Assembly: GCF_019216885.1 (NCBI RefSeq)
Contig: NZ_JAAQRC020000003.1
Span: forward strand, 62,001 to 126,000
Direction of reading: 5' to 3'
Source of the DNA: Methylobacterium sp. SyP6R
Lineage (GTDB): Bacteria > Pseudomonadota > Alphaproteobacteria > Rhizobiales > Beijerinckiaceae
DNA: 64,000 bases
Under the pieces are notes generated by a model, which did not search any database, was not told the DNA's origin, and saw only the letters and a list, made by a program, of their open reading frames with translations. The stretch's first letter is position 1. Each line of letters starts with the position of its first letter. Shown here one piece after another: positions 51,046-60,550 of the stretch. Position numbers and translations under genes: made by a program.

Positions 51046-52098
51046 ATGGTCTATATCAATTTCCATAACTATACAGTGAAGCTAAATCAAATCGGATTGA
51101 CCAATACAACAGGATCTGGCCCATCGGGGACGACTGCCAATCTTGCAGCAGGACCGTATGACTCCGCCGACAATGGGAGATATGCTGTCCTGCAGAGCAT
51201 CGACGTCAAAGGTACCGTAACTTTTAATCAATATCGATCCGATGGCACTCTCGACACGGGAATTTCTAATCCTAGTATAGTTTATCAAACTCCATATCAA
51301 TCTTCCAGCGCGATTCTGTTCGCAAATACCTATCGAGGAGGCACTGACTATTTAGTTTTGTCGCAGCAGAGGATTATTTTTGGAGCCCCGAGCTCAAGTT
51401 TTACGCTAGCAAACGATCAAAGTTTAGGTACTTATGATACGAGCACGGGTACTTATATCCCTTGCTTCGCCACCGGCACGCTGATCACCACGACGAAGGG
51501 AGACTTGGCAGTCGAAGCACTCGCGGCCGGCGATCATGTGATCACCGCGTCGGGCGAGATACGTGAGATTGTCTGGATCGGGCATCGCCACCTCGACGGA
51601 CTCGGCCGCGCATTACCGGCACATCAGCAGCCGATCCGAGTGCGCGCTGGTGCCTTCGGGCCAAGGCTGCCCGGCCGCGACCTCTTCCTGTCACCTGGGC
51701 ACCCCGTCCTCGTCGGCGCCAGCACGGCGAATGAAGGCGGTCATCACGTGCCGATCATGTGCCTCATCAACGGCACGACCATCGCCCGCGAGCCGGCCGT
51801 GTCGGTGACTTACTGGCACGTCGAGCTCGACGCCCACGACATCCTGCTCGCCGAGGGCGTGCCCGCCGAGAGCTACCTCGACTGGGGTGATCGCCTGTTC
51901 TTTACGGAAGCCTCGGACCACGCCCTCCATAACCCCGACTTGGTCGCGCCGGGCCTTTCCGCCCGCTGTCGGCCGGTCGCCGTGGACGGCCCGGTGGTCG
52001 AGGCCGAGCGGGCGCGGCTCTCGGGCGTGTTCGCCGCATCGCTCGGCGAGGCCTGCGGCTGGGATGAGGCCGAGCGCTTCGCCTGGATCGCGGCGTAG
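51046..52098 (+). CDS. Hint-domain protein (Hint_2 type)
   Basis: The 350-residue protein has an N-terminal beta-rich region of 135 residues (MVYINFHNYTVKLNQIGLTNTTG...) and a Hint domain starting PCFATGTLI with the splice-junction-like cysteine at residue 140. DLAVEALAAGDHVITASG, VWIGHRHLD and PLFLSPGHPV-like wording follow (here DLFLSPGHPVLVG), with a C-terminal VTYWHVELDAHDILLAEGV. Hint_2 domains are found in secreted alphaproteobacterial proteins, often with type I export repeats, and can self-cleave or ligate. No secretion repeats or signal peptide are visible here. The N-terminal third is AT-richer than the Hint part, suggesting a mosaic gene. Confidence 0.85.
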   Translation: MVYINFHNYTVKLNQIGLTNTTGSGPSGTTANLAAGPYDSADNGRYAVLQSIDVKGTVTFNQYRSDGTLDTGISNPSIVYQTPYQSSSAILFANTYRGGTDYLVLSQQRIIFGAPSSSFTLANDQSLGTYDTSTGTYIPCFATGTLITTTKGDLAVEALAAGDHVITASGEIREIVWIGHRHLDGLGRALPAHQQPIRVRAGAFGPRLPGRDLFLSPGHPVLVGASTANEGGHHVPIMCLINGTTIAREPAVSVTYWHVELDAHDILLAEGVPAESYLDWGDRLFFTEASDHALHNPDLVAPGLSARCRPVAVDGPVVEAERARLSGVFAASLGEACGWDEAERFAWIAA

Positions 52099-53065
52099 CT
52101 CAGAGACGAAATGGGGTTGCCCCCGGTTCGGATATCGCTGGCGAGTATACCGGGTCAAGCTGCTTGTGTGATGAGTCGAGCGCAAGGTGATCGTCGTCTC
52201 GACGCGAGCGGACTTACTCGCCAGACGATCGGCGATGCGGCCGATGTCGAGGGCAGCGGCTTTCAGCGTACGCGGGAGGTGGACTTTGACGGGTCCGAGG
52301 TCGCGGGCCAGTCGAAGATGCAGGGTGCGCCCGCCCCGATACGGCGTCTCTTCGCGATGCTTGCCCGCCGCGGTACTGCGCGGCAACGGCCCCATCGGCT
52401 TCGCGCCAACAGTCGCCTGCGCTCGCGGCACAGGGCCAGGCACGTGGTCGGGCAGGAGCGTCCCGGCGTGGCCGGCCACGAGGCGGAAGCGGAACTCGCT
52501 CAACACCAAGGCGTCGAGTCATGGATCGGTGAAGTCGAAGCCGAAGAGGTCCTTTCAGTCGATGCAGCCACGAGCCGCCTCGGCTGCGCGGCAATCCACG
52601 CGGTTCTCGGCGAATCGCAGCATGGCGACGAGCGCCAGCCGCCAGGGCCGCTTCGGCTGGGCGGTCACGAGAGGACAACAACGCCGTGAACAGCGCGTCG
52701 GCAAACACGGTACCGAGTTCATCCCTCGGTCGCTTAGAGGTAGTGCCCCGCGGAAATGCGTCCTGGATTCCAGCAGCGGTGTGGCTGGGAATCTCGGCTG
52801 GAGATCGTCGCCGCGGCGACATGGCGAGCCTTCGCAAGCGTTGGAATGCGCTGCCACATCAAAGTGCTAACCATATAGAGTGATTATCCCACAGCACCAT
52901 GGAAAAATATCAGTAAAAATTCCACTCAGCAAGGCGTCCTGGCGCTGATCCTCGATTGAATATTGAGCGGAAAAAGGCAGCCTATTGACGGTTTTTAGGA
53001 TCGTGGTGCGCGCGACACTTCCACGCACCACACCCTACTGTCGCTATAAGATGATCGGAGCCAGG
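52099..53065. other. Stretch with IS debris
   Basis: No intact gene. It includes the decayed transposase at about 52420-52771. The parts on either side have no recognised content, and an AT-rich patch at about 52870-53000 precedes the MucR gene end. Confidence 0.5.
52420..52771 (-). pseudogene. IS1182-type transposase remnant with frameshifts
   Basis: Read on the minus strand, three frames in succession give pieces of one transposase: AFPRGTTSKRPRDELGTVF (family form FPKGNLYLRLRDELGTIF), then PWRLALVAMLRFAENRVDCRAAEA, then LSEFRFRLVAGHAGTLL (family SEFRARLVAGGAEELLL). Frameshifts separate them, and the DDE C-terminal half is missing. It cannot make an active transposase. Confidence 0.7.
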
Positions 53066-53572
53066 CTATTCCGCTGCGGCAACCTGAGCTTTTTTCGTCC
53101 GGCCGCGGCGCGGCGCTACGGGCTGTATGAGCTTGACCCCGGCTTCCACCTTCCGCGCTTCAGCTTGGTTATGCCGGATCTGGCCAAGCCCGAAACTCTT
53201 GGCGAGCTCGGAGCGTTGCGCAGCATAGGTTGCAGCGACCATCGGGTAATCGTGCGGCAGGCCCCATTTCTGGCGGTACTCCGCCGGGGTCAGGCCGCGC
53301 GTCGTCAAGTGCCGCTTGAGCGACCTGTAGGACTTGCCGTCCTCAAGGCTGATGATGTAGTCCGGGGTCACCGTCTTGCGGATTGGAACGGGAGGCGTGG
53401 GCCGTTCGACCGCCGGCTCCGGCTTTACGGTCAGCTTGGCCAGCGCTGCGTGGGTTGCCACGATGAGGCCCGGCAGCTCGGACGCCGGAATATTGTTTTT
53501 CGCGACATAAGCGCCGACGATGGCGGCCGCGAGACCGACGAAATCGGCGTGGTCCTGTGTGATGTCGTCCAT
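53066..53572 (-). CDS. MucR/Ros family transcriptional regulator lacking the zinc-finger cysteines
   Basis: The 168-residue protein has the MucR N-terminal helical domain (MDDITQDHADFVGLAAAIVGAYV) and the DNA-binding region PDYIISLEDGKSYRSLKRHL...GLTPAEYRQKWGLPHDYPMVAATYAAQRSELAKSFGLG. In Ros and many MucR proteins the first part carries CxxC. Here the corresponding positions are I and S/E, so zinc binding is unlikely, as in some Methylobacterium and Mesorhizobium members. It should act as a global H-NS-like or surface-polysaccharide regulator, possibly of nearby accessory genes. A Lys/Arg-rich tail (RRGRTKKAQ) ends it. Confidence 0.92.
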   Translation of the reverse strand: MDDITQDHADFVGLAAAIVGAYVAKNNIPASELPGLIVATHAALAKLTVKPEPAVERPTPPVPIRKTVTPDYIISLEDGKSYRSLKRHLTTRGLTPAEYRQKWGLPHDYPMVAATYAAQRSELAKSFGLGQIRHNQAEARKVEAGVKLIQPVAPRRGRTKKAQVAAAE

Positions 53573-54702
53573 TGGCGAGGCCTCGAATTTCTATTCTTGT
53601 GCAGGATCAAGATAGAGGCCTCGCGACGGGACAGGTCAAGGCTTGTCGTGACGCACCGCCACAAATTTCGTTTATAACAGGTCAAGTCGCTGGCGCTTAC
53701 ATCCTGCCACCTCGGTTGTTGCAAAGCGATCCCAAGTCCGACAGAAGGCAGCGCCCCACGGCCCTTCCGTGCAGAACCGCTCCGGTGATCCTGCCACACG
53801 CTCCACGGCGCAGCAGGCATAGGACGTGGGCCGACCTTCGCGTGAATTTCCTGGCGCGGCGGCTCACCGGGCGGCAGGCGCGCCAGCAGACACGGCGATC
53901 CGGGAAAGCTACCTGCATCGCCTCAACGTTCTCGCATAGGCTTGAGCGATGGCGCGCTATGCGAGCCGTCGTGAATCTGAACGGGTGTGGGGCGAAGGCT
54001 GATCCTCGTCGACAACCAATCGCCGAGTTCATGACGCTTTACGCTTCTCTCACTGCAATTTCGCATACAATCTTCTCCGATTTGGCCAGACGGTACCATT
54101 GCCAAAACTAAGCGGCCGATTCATGGGCAGTTTGCATGAGCCTGGACAATAAAAAAAATTACGATTCAAGAGATATAATTGTGGAATTTTATTTAAGGCA
54201 GCCGCTATTTTCGCGCCCTGTAATAGTCTAATAATTGCTGGGTGGGCAGTCGGCGGGTCAGCGCGATCCCCCTGGAGCAGAACGACGGTTGAGCCCTGCA
54301 ACGCTGCCGCGCCATGATCCTGAAACGCCTCGCACCGACCGGCGATGGCCACCTCTTCGGCCTGCCCACTCGGCAGGCTGCCCAAGCCGACCTGCTGGTC
54401 GTCATCGCGCTGGACCGGCCTCGCATACCACACGGTCCTGGGACGCGATCGGTGGCCATCCAGCGGCAATGACGAACCGTGCGGAGACCTCGATGTCCCA
54501 CGGGTAGCCACGATCGGAAGGCAGTTGCGCGCGGTCTTGCGAATCGGCCTCGCTTTCACTTACGTCGCAGGTCTCGCCAAGGGCGGGCGGGGCGGCACGG
54601 ATGCGGTCGATATCCCTCGCCGCTCGACTTGCTAGTCGATACAATGGCGACCAGATTGCGCCTGACCTCGGCGCGGCGGCCTGGGATGAGCCGCTCACGG
54701 AT
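53573..54702. other. Long stretch without a supported gene
   Basis: About 1.1 kb upstream of the phosphatase-like gene. It contains a remnant (about 54255-54395) similar to one at 55860-56000, AT-rich sequence at 54130-54230, and the probable promoters of the MucR gene (leftward) and the phosphatase gene (rightward). Several long frames occur, but none encodes a recognisable protein. Confidence 0.5.
54255..54395 (-). repeat. Mobile-element remnant, copy A (inverted relative to copy B)
   Basis: The reverse complement contains GAGGCGTTTCAGGATCATGG and TCAACCGTCGTTCTGCTCCA. These resemble GATGCATTCCAGAACCGTGA and TCACCCGTCGTTCTGGTCCG at 55925-55985, in the same order and spacing. The two copies have diverged with small indels. 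They are probably fragments of the same kind of IS. Confidence 0.55.
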
Positions 54703-55596
54703 ATGCCGATGACCTTCCCGTGCTCCATCCTCGATCGTCTTCTTGCCTTCGCGGAGGAAGCCGGTGCCCTCGCACTCGCCTATCGGGACCAGGGCGTTTC
54801 GGTCACTCACAAGGATGGGGATCTTGGGCAGGCCTTGACCGAGGCAGACCTCGCAATCAGCCGGATGCTTCACGCCCATTTCGACCCGCGCCTGATCGAG
54901 GAGGAAAGCGCAGACGATCTGGGCCGTGATGCGGCCAGGGCTCTTCTTCGCGGGAATGAATGGACCTTCATCGGTGATCCGATCGACGGGACGAAGCCGT
55001 ATGCAAGCGGACTGGCGAGTTGGGGGACGATGGTGGCGGCGTGCCGCTCCGGCTGGCCTCGCGCTGGCGTCATCAGCCTGCCGGCTTGGTTCGACGACCG
55101 AACCGAGCCGTTCGCGATCCGCCGCAAGGCCGACCAGCGGGGCCTGATCCTCGCGGCGGCCGACGGCGTCGCATATTGGGCGCCGACGCGCGCGGGCAGG
55201 CTGGCTGGAGATCTGCGTCCCTTCCAGCGTCCTGACCGGGAAACCCTCCACGTCGGCTGGCTTCCGATCTCGGCCCAGCGATATACCCTGGATTACGAGC
55301 AGGGATTCTTTCCGTGGAGCGAAAGCAGTGCCGCCGCCGATGCCGCGCTTCTCGTCCTGGGGCGCCTCGACGCCACCTGTGTCAACTACAAGATCTGGGA
55401 CGCAGCAGCGGGCCTCGCCATCGCGGAGACCCTCGGCTTTGGACTCTATCGCTGGCCGGATCTGGCACGCCCCCCTTCCGAGTTGATCGAGCTGTTCGAT
55501 CGACAGTTCTCGGCACGCGACACCCTGTGGCTGCTCTGCCCCGACGAACCGACGGCTGCACGTTTCGCCCGGTCCATCCGTTGCCAGCGGTCATGA
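54703..55596 (+). CDS. Inositol monophosphatase-family protein
   Basis: The 297-residue protein (from ATG 54703; ATG 54709 is equally possible) has the metal-binding motifs of the IMPase/FBPase/CysQ superfamily: LIEEESADD (E66, E67), WTFIGDPIDGTKPY (D92, D95, T97) and IWDAAAGLAIAETLG for the third site. Length suits inositol-phosphate or histidinol-phosphate phosphatases. The substrate is not predictable; the variant GDPIDGTKPYASGLASWGT keeps all ligands, so it is probably active. It is a cytoplasmic enzyme. A frame extension back to ATG 54601 lacks family similarity. Confidence 0.88.
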   Translation: MPMTFPCSILDRLLAFAEEAGALALAYRDQGVSVTHKDGDLGQALTEADLAISRMLHAHFDPRLIEEESADDLGRDAARALLRGNEWTFIGDPIDGTKPYASGLASWGTMVAACRSGWPRAGVISLPAWFDDRTEPFAIRRKADQRGLILAAADGVAYWAPTRAGRLAGDLRPFQRPDRETLHVGWLPISAQRYTLDYEQGFFPWSESSAAADAALLVLGRLDATCVNYKIWDAAAGLAIAETLGFGLYRWPDLARPPSELIELFDRQFSARDTLWLLCPDEPTAARFARSIRCQRS

Positions 55597-56150
55597 GATC
55601 CTTGCATGACGCAATCGTTCTTATGATCACGTAATTTAGTTGTCACATTATCATACAGCATTACATCCGCTTCATCATACTTTATGTTGATGGATAACAT
55701 GTTAAATTTTATCAAAGATTATATGCGCAAATAATATATGGTCTTATTTTTATGTTAGATAGCAAGATCGAATATCAACCATCAACAGTGTCGGTCAATT
55801 CATTGGGCTATGCCCCCATATTGCTGTGCAATCGACGTTGGTTCAGCACGATAGGTCGACACGGTCCGACCAGACAAGCTATCAGGGTGGCCGGTCCGAC
55901 GAAGGGACCAATGCCGATCGGGGCGATGCATTCCAGAACCGTGAAGCGGCAACGATGCGCGGCTCACCCGTCGTTCTGGTCCGACGGAATCGCGCCGCCC
56001 CACTGGCGAGTTGGGGCCATGTCGGCGAGGACATCCCCATGCTCGGTGCGCGGCCCGATCTGGCTTTGACAGCAGCCTCCTGATGACGCTGAGGTGCAAC
56101 CAGCCAAACCCGGCAGGTGGGAGAGGGCTGCCTTGTACGAGCAGATCGCG
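55597..56150. other. Intergenic stretch with IS-like remnant
   Basis: AT-rich at 55620-55800, then GC-rich with the remnant copy B at about 55860-56000. No supported gene; the promoter of the nucleotidyltransferase-HEPN gene should be near the right end. Confidence 0.5.
55860..56000 (+). repeat. Mobile-element remnant, copy B (inverted relative to copy A)
   Basis: It shares the ordered blocks described for 54255-54395 on the opposite strand, for example GATGCATTCCAGAACCGTGA and CACCCGTCGTTCTGG. The two copies flank the phosphatase gene in inverted orientation. Confidence 0.5.
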
Positions 56151-57074
56151 ATGGACACCGAACGACTCGCCCACCTGCCGGACCGCAAGCGCCGCGAGCT
56201 GCAGCACGCGGTGCGGATCCTGTTCGAGGAGTTCGACGACGCGCAGAAGACCAAGCTGTCGGACAAGGCCCGGCGCGGCCGCTTCCTCAAGCTCGTCCTC
56301 TTTGGCTCCTACGCGCGCGGCGACTGGGTCGAGGATCGCGGCAGTGGCTACCTGTCGGATTACGACCTGCTGGTGGTGGTCAACGACGCCCGTTTCGCCG
56401 AGCAGTACGAGGCGTGGGAGAAGGCCGAGGAGCGCCTGCTGCAGGAGCTGAGTCTGGGCGGTCGTCTGGCGGCGCCGGTGAACGTGATCGTTCACACGTT
56501 GCAGGATGTGAACGACCAACTGGCGCAGGGCCGCCCGTTCTTCGTCGACATCGCGCGGGACGGTATCGTGCTGCACGAACTTGCTGGCTTTCCGTTCGTA
56601 ACCCCGAAGCCGCTCACGGCGGAGGAGCAGCGCACCGAGGCGCAGCGGCACTTCGAGCACTGGTTTGCAAACGCCGGCTACTGCCTGACGCAGGCAACGT
56701 ACGCCATCAGGGACCACCAACCGAAACACGCGGCGTTCAACCTGCACCAGGCCACGGAGCGGCTGTATCACTGCGTCCTGCTGGTCCTGACGCTCTACAG
56801 CCCGAAGCTCCACCGCCTGACCAAGCTCCGGTCACAGGCCGAGAGCATCGATACCCGGCTGATCCCGGTTTGGCCGCGCGATACGAAGTTCGCCCGGCGC
56901 TGCTTTGCGCTCCTTAACCGCGCCTACGTCGATGCGCGATACTCACCACATTACAAGATCACCCCCGAGGAGCTGGCCTGGCTCGTCGAGCGGGTGACCG
57001 CCTTGCAGGAGATCGTCGCGGCGATTTGTGCTGAACGCCTTGCGCCTTCAGTTGCGCGGGGACCGGACACATAG
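56151..57074 (+). CDS. Fused minimal nucleotidyltransferase and HEPN-domain protein
   Basis: The 307-residue protein starts MDTERLAHLPDRKRRELQHAV. The MNT domain has the GSxxRGD-like LFGSYARGDW (about residues 51-60) and the catalytic acidic pair in SDYDLLVVV (about 69-77). A HEPN-like helical domain follows (about 180-290), with HAAFNLHQATERLYHCVLLVLTLY and FALLNRAYVDARY. MNT and HEPN usually occur as separate toxin-antitoxin partners, in which the MNT adenylylates the HEPN RNase. Fused forms exist and often act on small molecules or in defence. A candidate RX5H (RDHQPKH) is present, but its position makes catalysis uncertain. ATG 56151 fits family length; longer starts at 56094 are possible. 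Confidence 0.85.
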   Translation: MDTERLAHLPDRKRRELQHAVRILFEEFDDAQKTKLSDKARRGRFLKLVLFGSYARGDWVEDRGSGYLSDYDLLVVVNDARFAEQYEAWEKAEERLLQELSLGGRLAAPVNVIVHTLQDVNDQLAQGRPFFVDIARDGIVLHELAGFPFVTPKPLTAEEQRTEAQRHFEHWFANAGYCLTQATYAIRDHQPKHAAFNLHQATERLYHCVLLVLTLYSPKLHRLTKLRSQAESIDTRLIPVWPRDTKFARRCFALLNRAYVDARYSPHYKITPEELAWLVERVTALQEIVAAICAERLAPSVARGPDT

Positions 57075-57386
57075 CGAGTGGCGACATCAGCGCCGCGCTG
57101 ATCGGGAGCTATCGGCCCATTCAACAGATCTGGCGAATATTCAACTATAAAATTGCGAATATGAATTTAAATTATTCGGAATTAATTGATCAATATGGTT
57201 TCAATTAAGATATTATATACTATTATTACATAGAGTAGCATCAATTATTATTCGTAGTAAATGATACATTACTTATCAGTTTAAGATGTTATTTAAACGT
57301 GCGGCCCTAGAGTTGCCGGCACGAGCGGCATCATGACGAGAGCCCGATCGCGAGTAGCGACGGTGGCAGCCCGTGCAGGAGCGACC
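57075..57386. promoter_or_regulatory. AT-rich upstream region of the second type I secretion operon
   Basis: 57110-57300 is strongly AT-rich and precedes the exporter operon. It probably holds the promoter, but no confident -35/-10 pair was chosen. In-frame ATG 57333 lies here without a ribosome site. Confidence 0.4.
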
Positions 57387-59177
57387 ATGTCGGTGACAAG
57401 CAGTGGCGGTACCCGTTCCGAAGGGTTGCCAGGAGGAACCTCAGAGCTCGGATCGGCGCTCGGTCGCTTCCGGTCGAGCTTCATCGGCGTGGCGCTGGTG
57501 AGCGGGCTCGTCAACGTGCTGTGCCTGACCGGCTCGCTGTACATGCTCGAGGTCTACGACCGGGTCATCCCGAGCCGCAGCGTTCCGACTCTCGTGGGTC
57601 TCTCGGTCCTCGCGCTCGCCCTGTTTGCGTTCCAGGGCGCCCTTGAAACGCTGAGATCGCGGATTCTCGCCCGCATCGGCGTCGCCCTCGACGCATCCCT
57701 CTCCGGCCGGGTCTTCGACGTCCTCATGCGAGCCCCGATGCGCTCGGAGCAACCCGAGGGGACGATGCCGGTGCGCGACCTTGACCAGGTGCGGGCCTTC
57801 TTGGCGGGATCGGGGCCTTGCGCGCTCTTCGACCTGCCGTGGCTGCCGGTCTATGTCGCGATCTGCTTCCTGTTTCATCCCGCCATCGGCATCGCCGCGC
57901 TCGTCGGCGCTTGCGTGCTGGCGCTCCTCACGCTCTGCACCGAGTTCGCGACCCGACGGCCGGCCCGCGGCGCCAACCAGCACGGCGCGCGCCGACACGT
58001 CCTGGCCGAAACCAGCCGGCGCAACGCGGAAACGATCGCGGCACTGGGCATGCAGGCCCGCTTCAACGCGCGCTGGACCGCGATCAATCAGGACTACATG
58101 GCGGCGCAGACGCGCGTTGCCGACGTGGCCGCCGGGTTTGGCACCCTCTCAAAGATCTTCCGCGTTGCGCTGCAATCGGGCGTGCTGGCGCTCGGCGCCT
58201 GGCTCGTGATCCACAATCAGGCGACGGGCGGCATCATTATCGCCTCCTCGATCCTCGTTTCGCGCGCCCTGGCGCCGGCGGAACTCGCGATCGCCAACTG
58301 GAAGAGCTTCGTCCAGGCGCGTCAATCCTGGGCGCGGCTGACCCAGGCGCTGGCGCGCATTCCCGCCGACCGCGTGGTCCACGCCTTGCCGGCCCCGGTC
58401 GCCTCCCTTGGCGTTGAAGGCCTCTTCGTCGCCCCTCCTGGCTCGCAGCGACTCGTGGTGCAGGACGTCTCCTTCGGCCTGTCCGCCGGCCAGGGGCTCG
58501 GGATCATCGGCGCCTCGGCGTCCGGCAAATCCTCGCTCGTTCGGGCTCTCGTCGGGATCTGGACGCCGTTCCGCGGTGCGGTGCGGCTCGACGGAGCCGC
58601 CCTTGACCAGTGGCAGGGCGATGCGCTCGGCGGGCATCTCGGCTTCCTGCCGCAGGAGGTCGAGCTCTTCGCCGGCACCGTCGCCGAGAACATCAGCCGC
58701 TTCGAGCGCGGGGCCGATTCGGCCCTGGCGATCGCCGCCGCCAAGGCCGCGGGCGTGCACGAGCTGATCCTGCGCCTGCCCGAGGGCTACGACACGCAGA
58801 TCGGCGAAGGCGGCGCGATGCTGTCCGCCGGCCAACGCCAGCGTGTCGGCCTGGCGCGTGCGCTCTACCGCGATCCGTTCCTGGTGGTGCTCGACGAACC
58901 CAACTCCAACCTCGACGGCGAGGGCGAGGCCGCACTCACGGAGGCGATCCAGTCGGTACGCCGCCGCGGCGGGATCTGCATCGTCGTCGCCCATCGCCCC
59001 AGCGCGCTCACCGCCGTCGATACCGTCCTGGTGATGGCCGGCGGCCGCGCTCAGGCATTCGGCCCGAAGGACGAGATCTTCAAGCACGTCCTGCGCGCGC
59101 CCAACGCTCCCGTCCCCCCCGTCGCCCAGGATAATGCCGTGCGGCGGCTGCAAGCCAGCCTGCAGGAGATCGCCTGA
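57387..59177 (+). CDS. Type I secretion ABC transporter (PrtD type)
   Basis: The 596-residue protein has the PrtD layout with no C39-like domain: six transmembrane helices between about residues 30 and 300 (VALVSGLVNVLCLTGSLYML, LVGLSVLALALFAFQG), and a nucleotide-binding domain with Walker A GASASGKSS (375-383), signature LSAGQRQR (479-486), Walker B FLVVLDEP (498-505) and H-loop VAHRPSAL. It exports unprocessed substrates with C-terminal signals such as proteases and lipases. The ATG at 57387 has GGAG 7 bp upstream. The next gene starts within the stop (TGATG). A protease-like protein encoded convergently (60734-62236) is a candidate substrate. Confidence 0.94.
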   Translation: MSVTSSGGTRSEGLPGGTSELGSALGRFRSSFIGVALVSGLVNVLCLTGSLYMLEVYDRVIPSRSVPTLVGLSVLALALFAFQGALETLRSRILARIGVALDASLSGRVFDVLMRAPMRSEQPEGTMPVRDLDQVRAFLAGSGPCALFDLPWLPVYVAICFLFHPAIGIAALVGACVLALLTLCTEFATRRPARGANQHGARRHVLAETSRRNAETIAALGMQARFNARWTAINQDYMAAQTRVADVAAGFGTLSKIFRVALQSGVLALGAWLVIHNQATGGIIIASSILVSRALAPAELAIANWKSFVQARQSWARLTQALARIPADRVVHALPAPVASLGVEGLFVAPPGSQRLVVQDVSFGLSAGQGLGIIGASASGKSSLVRALVGIWTPFRGAVRLDGAALDQWQGDALGGHLGFLPQEVELFAGTVAENISRFERGADSALAIAAAKAAGVHELILRLPEGYDTQIGEGGAMLSAGQRQRVGLARALYRDPFLVVLDEPNSNLDGEGEAALTEAIQSVRRRGGICIVVAHRPSALTAVDTVLVMAGGRAQAFGPKDEIFKHVLRAPNAPVPPVAQDNAVRRLQASLQEIA

Positions 59178-60526
59178 TGGCCGCGAGCCTCAACCCGACC
59201 GCGTCCGCCCTGCTGCCCGCCGCCCCGGCGGACGGGCAAGCCCGAGCCTCGATCCGACGTCACCTCGCCCTGTCGCTCGGGCTCTCCATCGCCCTCGTGG
59301 CGGGAGTGGGCGGTTGGGCAGCCACGACCCAGATCGCTGGTGCGGTGATCGCGCCCGGCCAAATGGTGGTCGAATCCAACGTCAAGAAGGTGCAGCACCC
59401 GACCGGCGGCGTGGTCGGCGAGTTGCGGGTGCGCGAGGGCGACCGCGTGCATCTCGGCGACGTGCTCATCCGCCTCGACGACACGCAGACCCGCGCCAAT
59501 CTCGAGATCGTGCTCAGAGCCCTCGACGAGCTCTCGGCCCGCCGCGCCCGCGACGAGGCCGAGCGGGACGGCGCGACGCGGGTGCGGTTTCCCGACGATC
59601 TCGTGGCGCGGGCAAGCGATCCCGCGGTCACTCGCCTGATGAGCGGCGAGGAGACGCTGTTTGCCGCGCGCGTGGCGAGCCGCGAGGGGCAGAAGGCGCA
59701 GTTGCGCGAGCGCATCGCGCAGCTGCGCCAGGAGATCGCCGGCCTGACCGAGCAGGCGGCCGCCAAGGAGCGGGAGATCGCGCTCATCGGCACCGAGCTC
59801 GTCGGCGTGCGCGAGTTGTTCGCCAAGAACCTGGTTCCGGTCGGTCGCGTGACGGTACTCGAGCGCGACGCCGCCCGGTTGCAGGGCGAGCGTGGGCAGC
59901 TCGTTGCCGCGACCGCTTCGGCGCGCGGCAAGATCACCGAGACCGAACTCCAGATCCTCCAGGTCGACGGGGACATGCGCACCGAGGTCGGCAAGGAGCT
60001 GGCGGAGATTCGCGGGCGCTGGTCCGAACTCGTCGAGAAGCGCGTCGCGGCCGAGGATCAGCTCAAGCGCGTGGACCTGCGCGCACCCCAGGACGGCGTG
60101 GTCCACCAGCTGGCGGTGCACACCGTCGGTGGCCTCGTCACGCCGGCCGAGCCCGCCATGCTGATCGTGCCGACGAGCGACCAGCTCGCCGTCGAGGTCC
60201 GGGTGCAGCCCCAGGACATCGACAGCGTGAGCCGAGGCCAGCACGCGCTGCTGCGGTTCCCGGCCTTCAACCAGCGCACCACGCCGGAGATCGATGGCAG
60301 CGTGGAGCGGGTCTCGGCCGACGTAACGACCGATCCGAAGACCGGCGCCAGCCATTACACCCTGCGCATCCTCGTTCCGCAATCCGAGAAGGACCGCCTC
60401 GGCGGCGCACGCTTGGTGCCGGGCATGCCGGTCGAGGCGTTCCTGCAGATCGGCGAGCGTTCGGTGCTGAGCTACCTCGTCAAGCCGCTCAGCGACCAGA
60501 TCGCCAAAGCGTGGCGCGAGAAGTAG
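59177..60526 (+). CDS. HlyD/PrtE family type I secretion adaptor
   Basis: The 449-residue protein has one transmembrane helix (about residues 35-55, ALSLGLSIALVAGVGGWAATT), a lipoyl half (GQMVVESNVKKVQHPTGGVVGELRVREGDRV), a long helical hairpin (about 95-270), a second half (LRAPQDGVVHQLAVHTVGGLV) and a C-terminal beta-barrel ending RLVPGMPVEAFLQIGERSVLSYLVKPL. This is the PrtE/HlyD plan. It should bridge the PrtD transporter and a TolC channel. It is coupled to the transporter gene (TGATG). Confidence 0.94.
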   Translation: MAASLNPTASALLPAAPADGQARASIRRHLALSLGLSIALVAGVGGWAATTQIAGAVIAPGQMVVESNVKKVQHPTGGVVGELRVREGDRVHLGDVLIRLDDTQTRANLEIVLRALDELSARRARDEAERDGATRVRFPDDLVARASDPAVTRLMSGEETLFAARVASREGQKAQLRERIAQLRQEIAGLTEQAAAKEREIALIGTELVGVRELFAKNLVPVGRVTVLERDAARLQGERGQLVAATASARGKITETELQILQVDGDMRTEVGKELAEIRGRWSELVEKRVAAEDQLKRVDLRAPQDGVVHQLAVHTVGGLVTPAEPAMLIVPTSDQLAVEVRVQPQDIDSVSRGQHALLRFPAFNQRTTPEIDGSVERVSADVTTDPKTGASHYTLRILVPQSEKDRLGGARLVPGMPVEAFLQIGERSVLSYLVKPLSDQIAKAWREK

Positions 60527-60550
60527 GCCAACGACGCGGATGCAAGATTA

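Noticed and set aside
53572..54635. Several 90-180 residue frames in the stretch before the phosphatase gene
   Set aside because: None has a ribosome site, a domain or even amino-acid composition; part of the region is an IS-like remnant.
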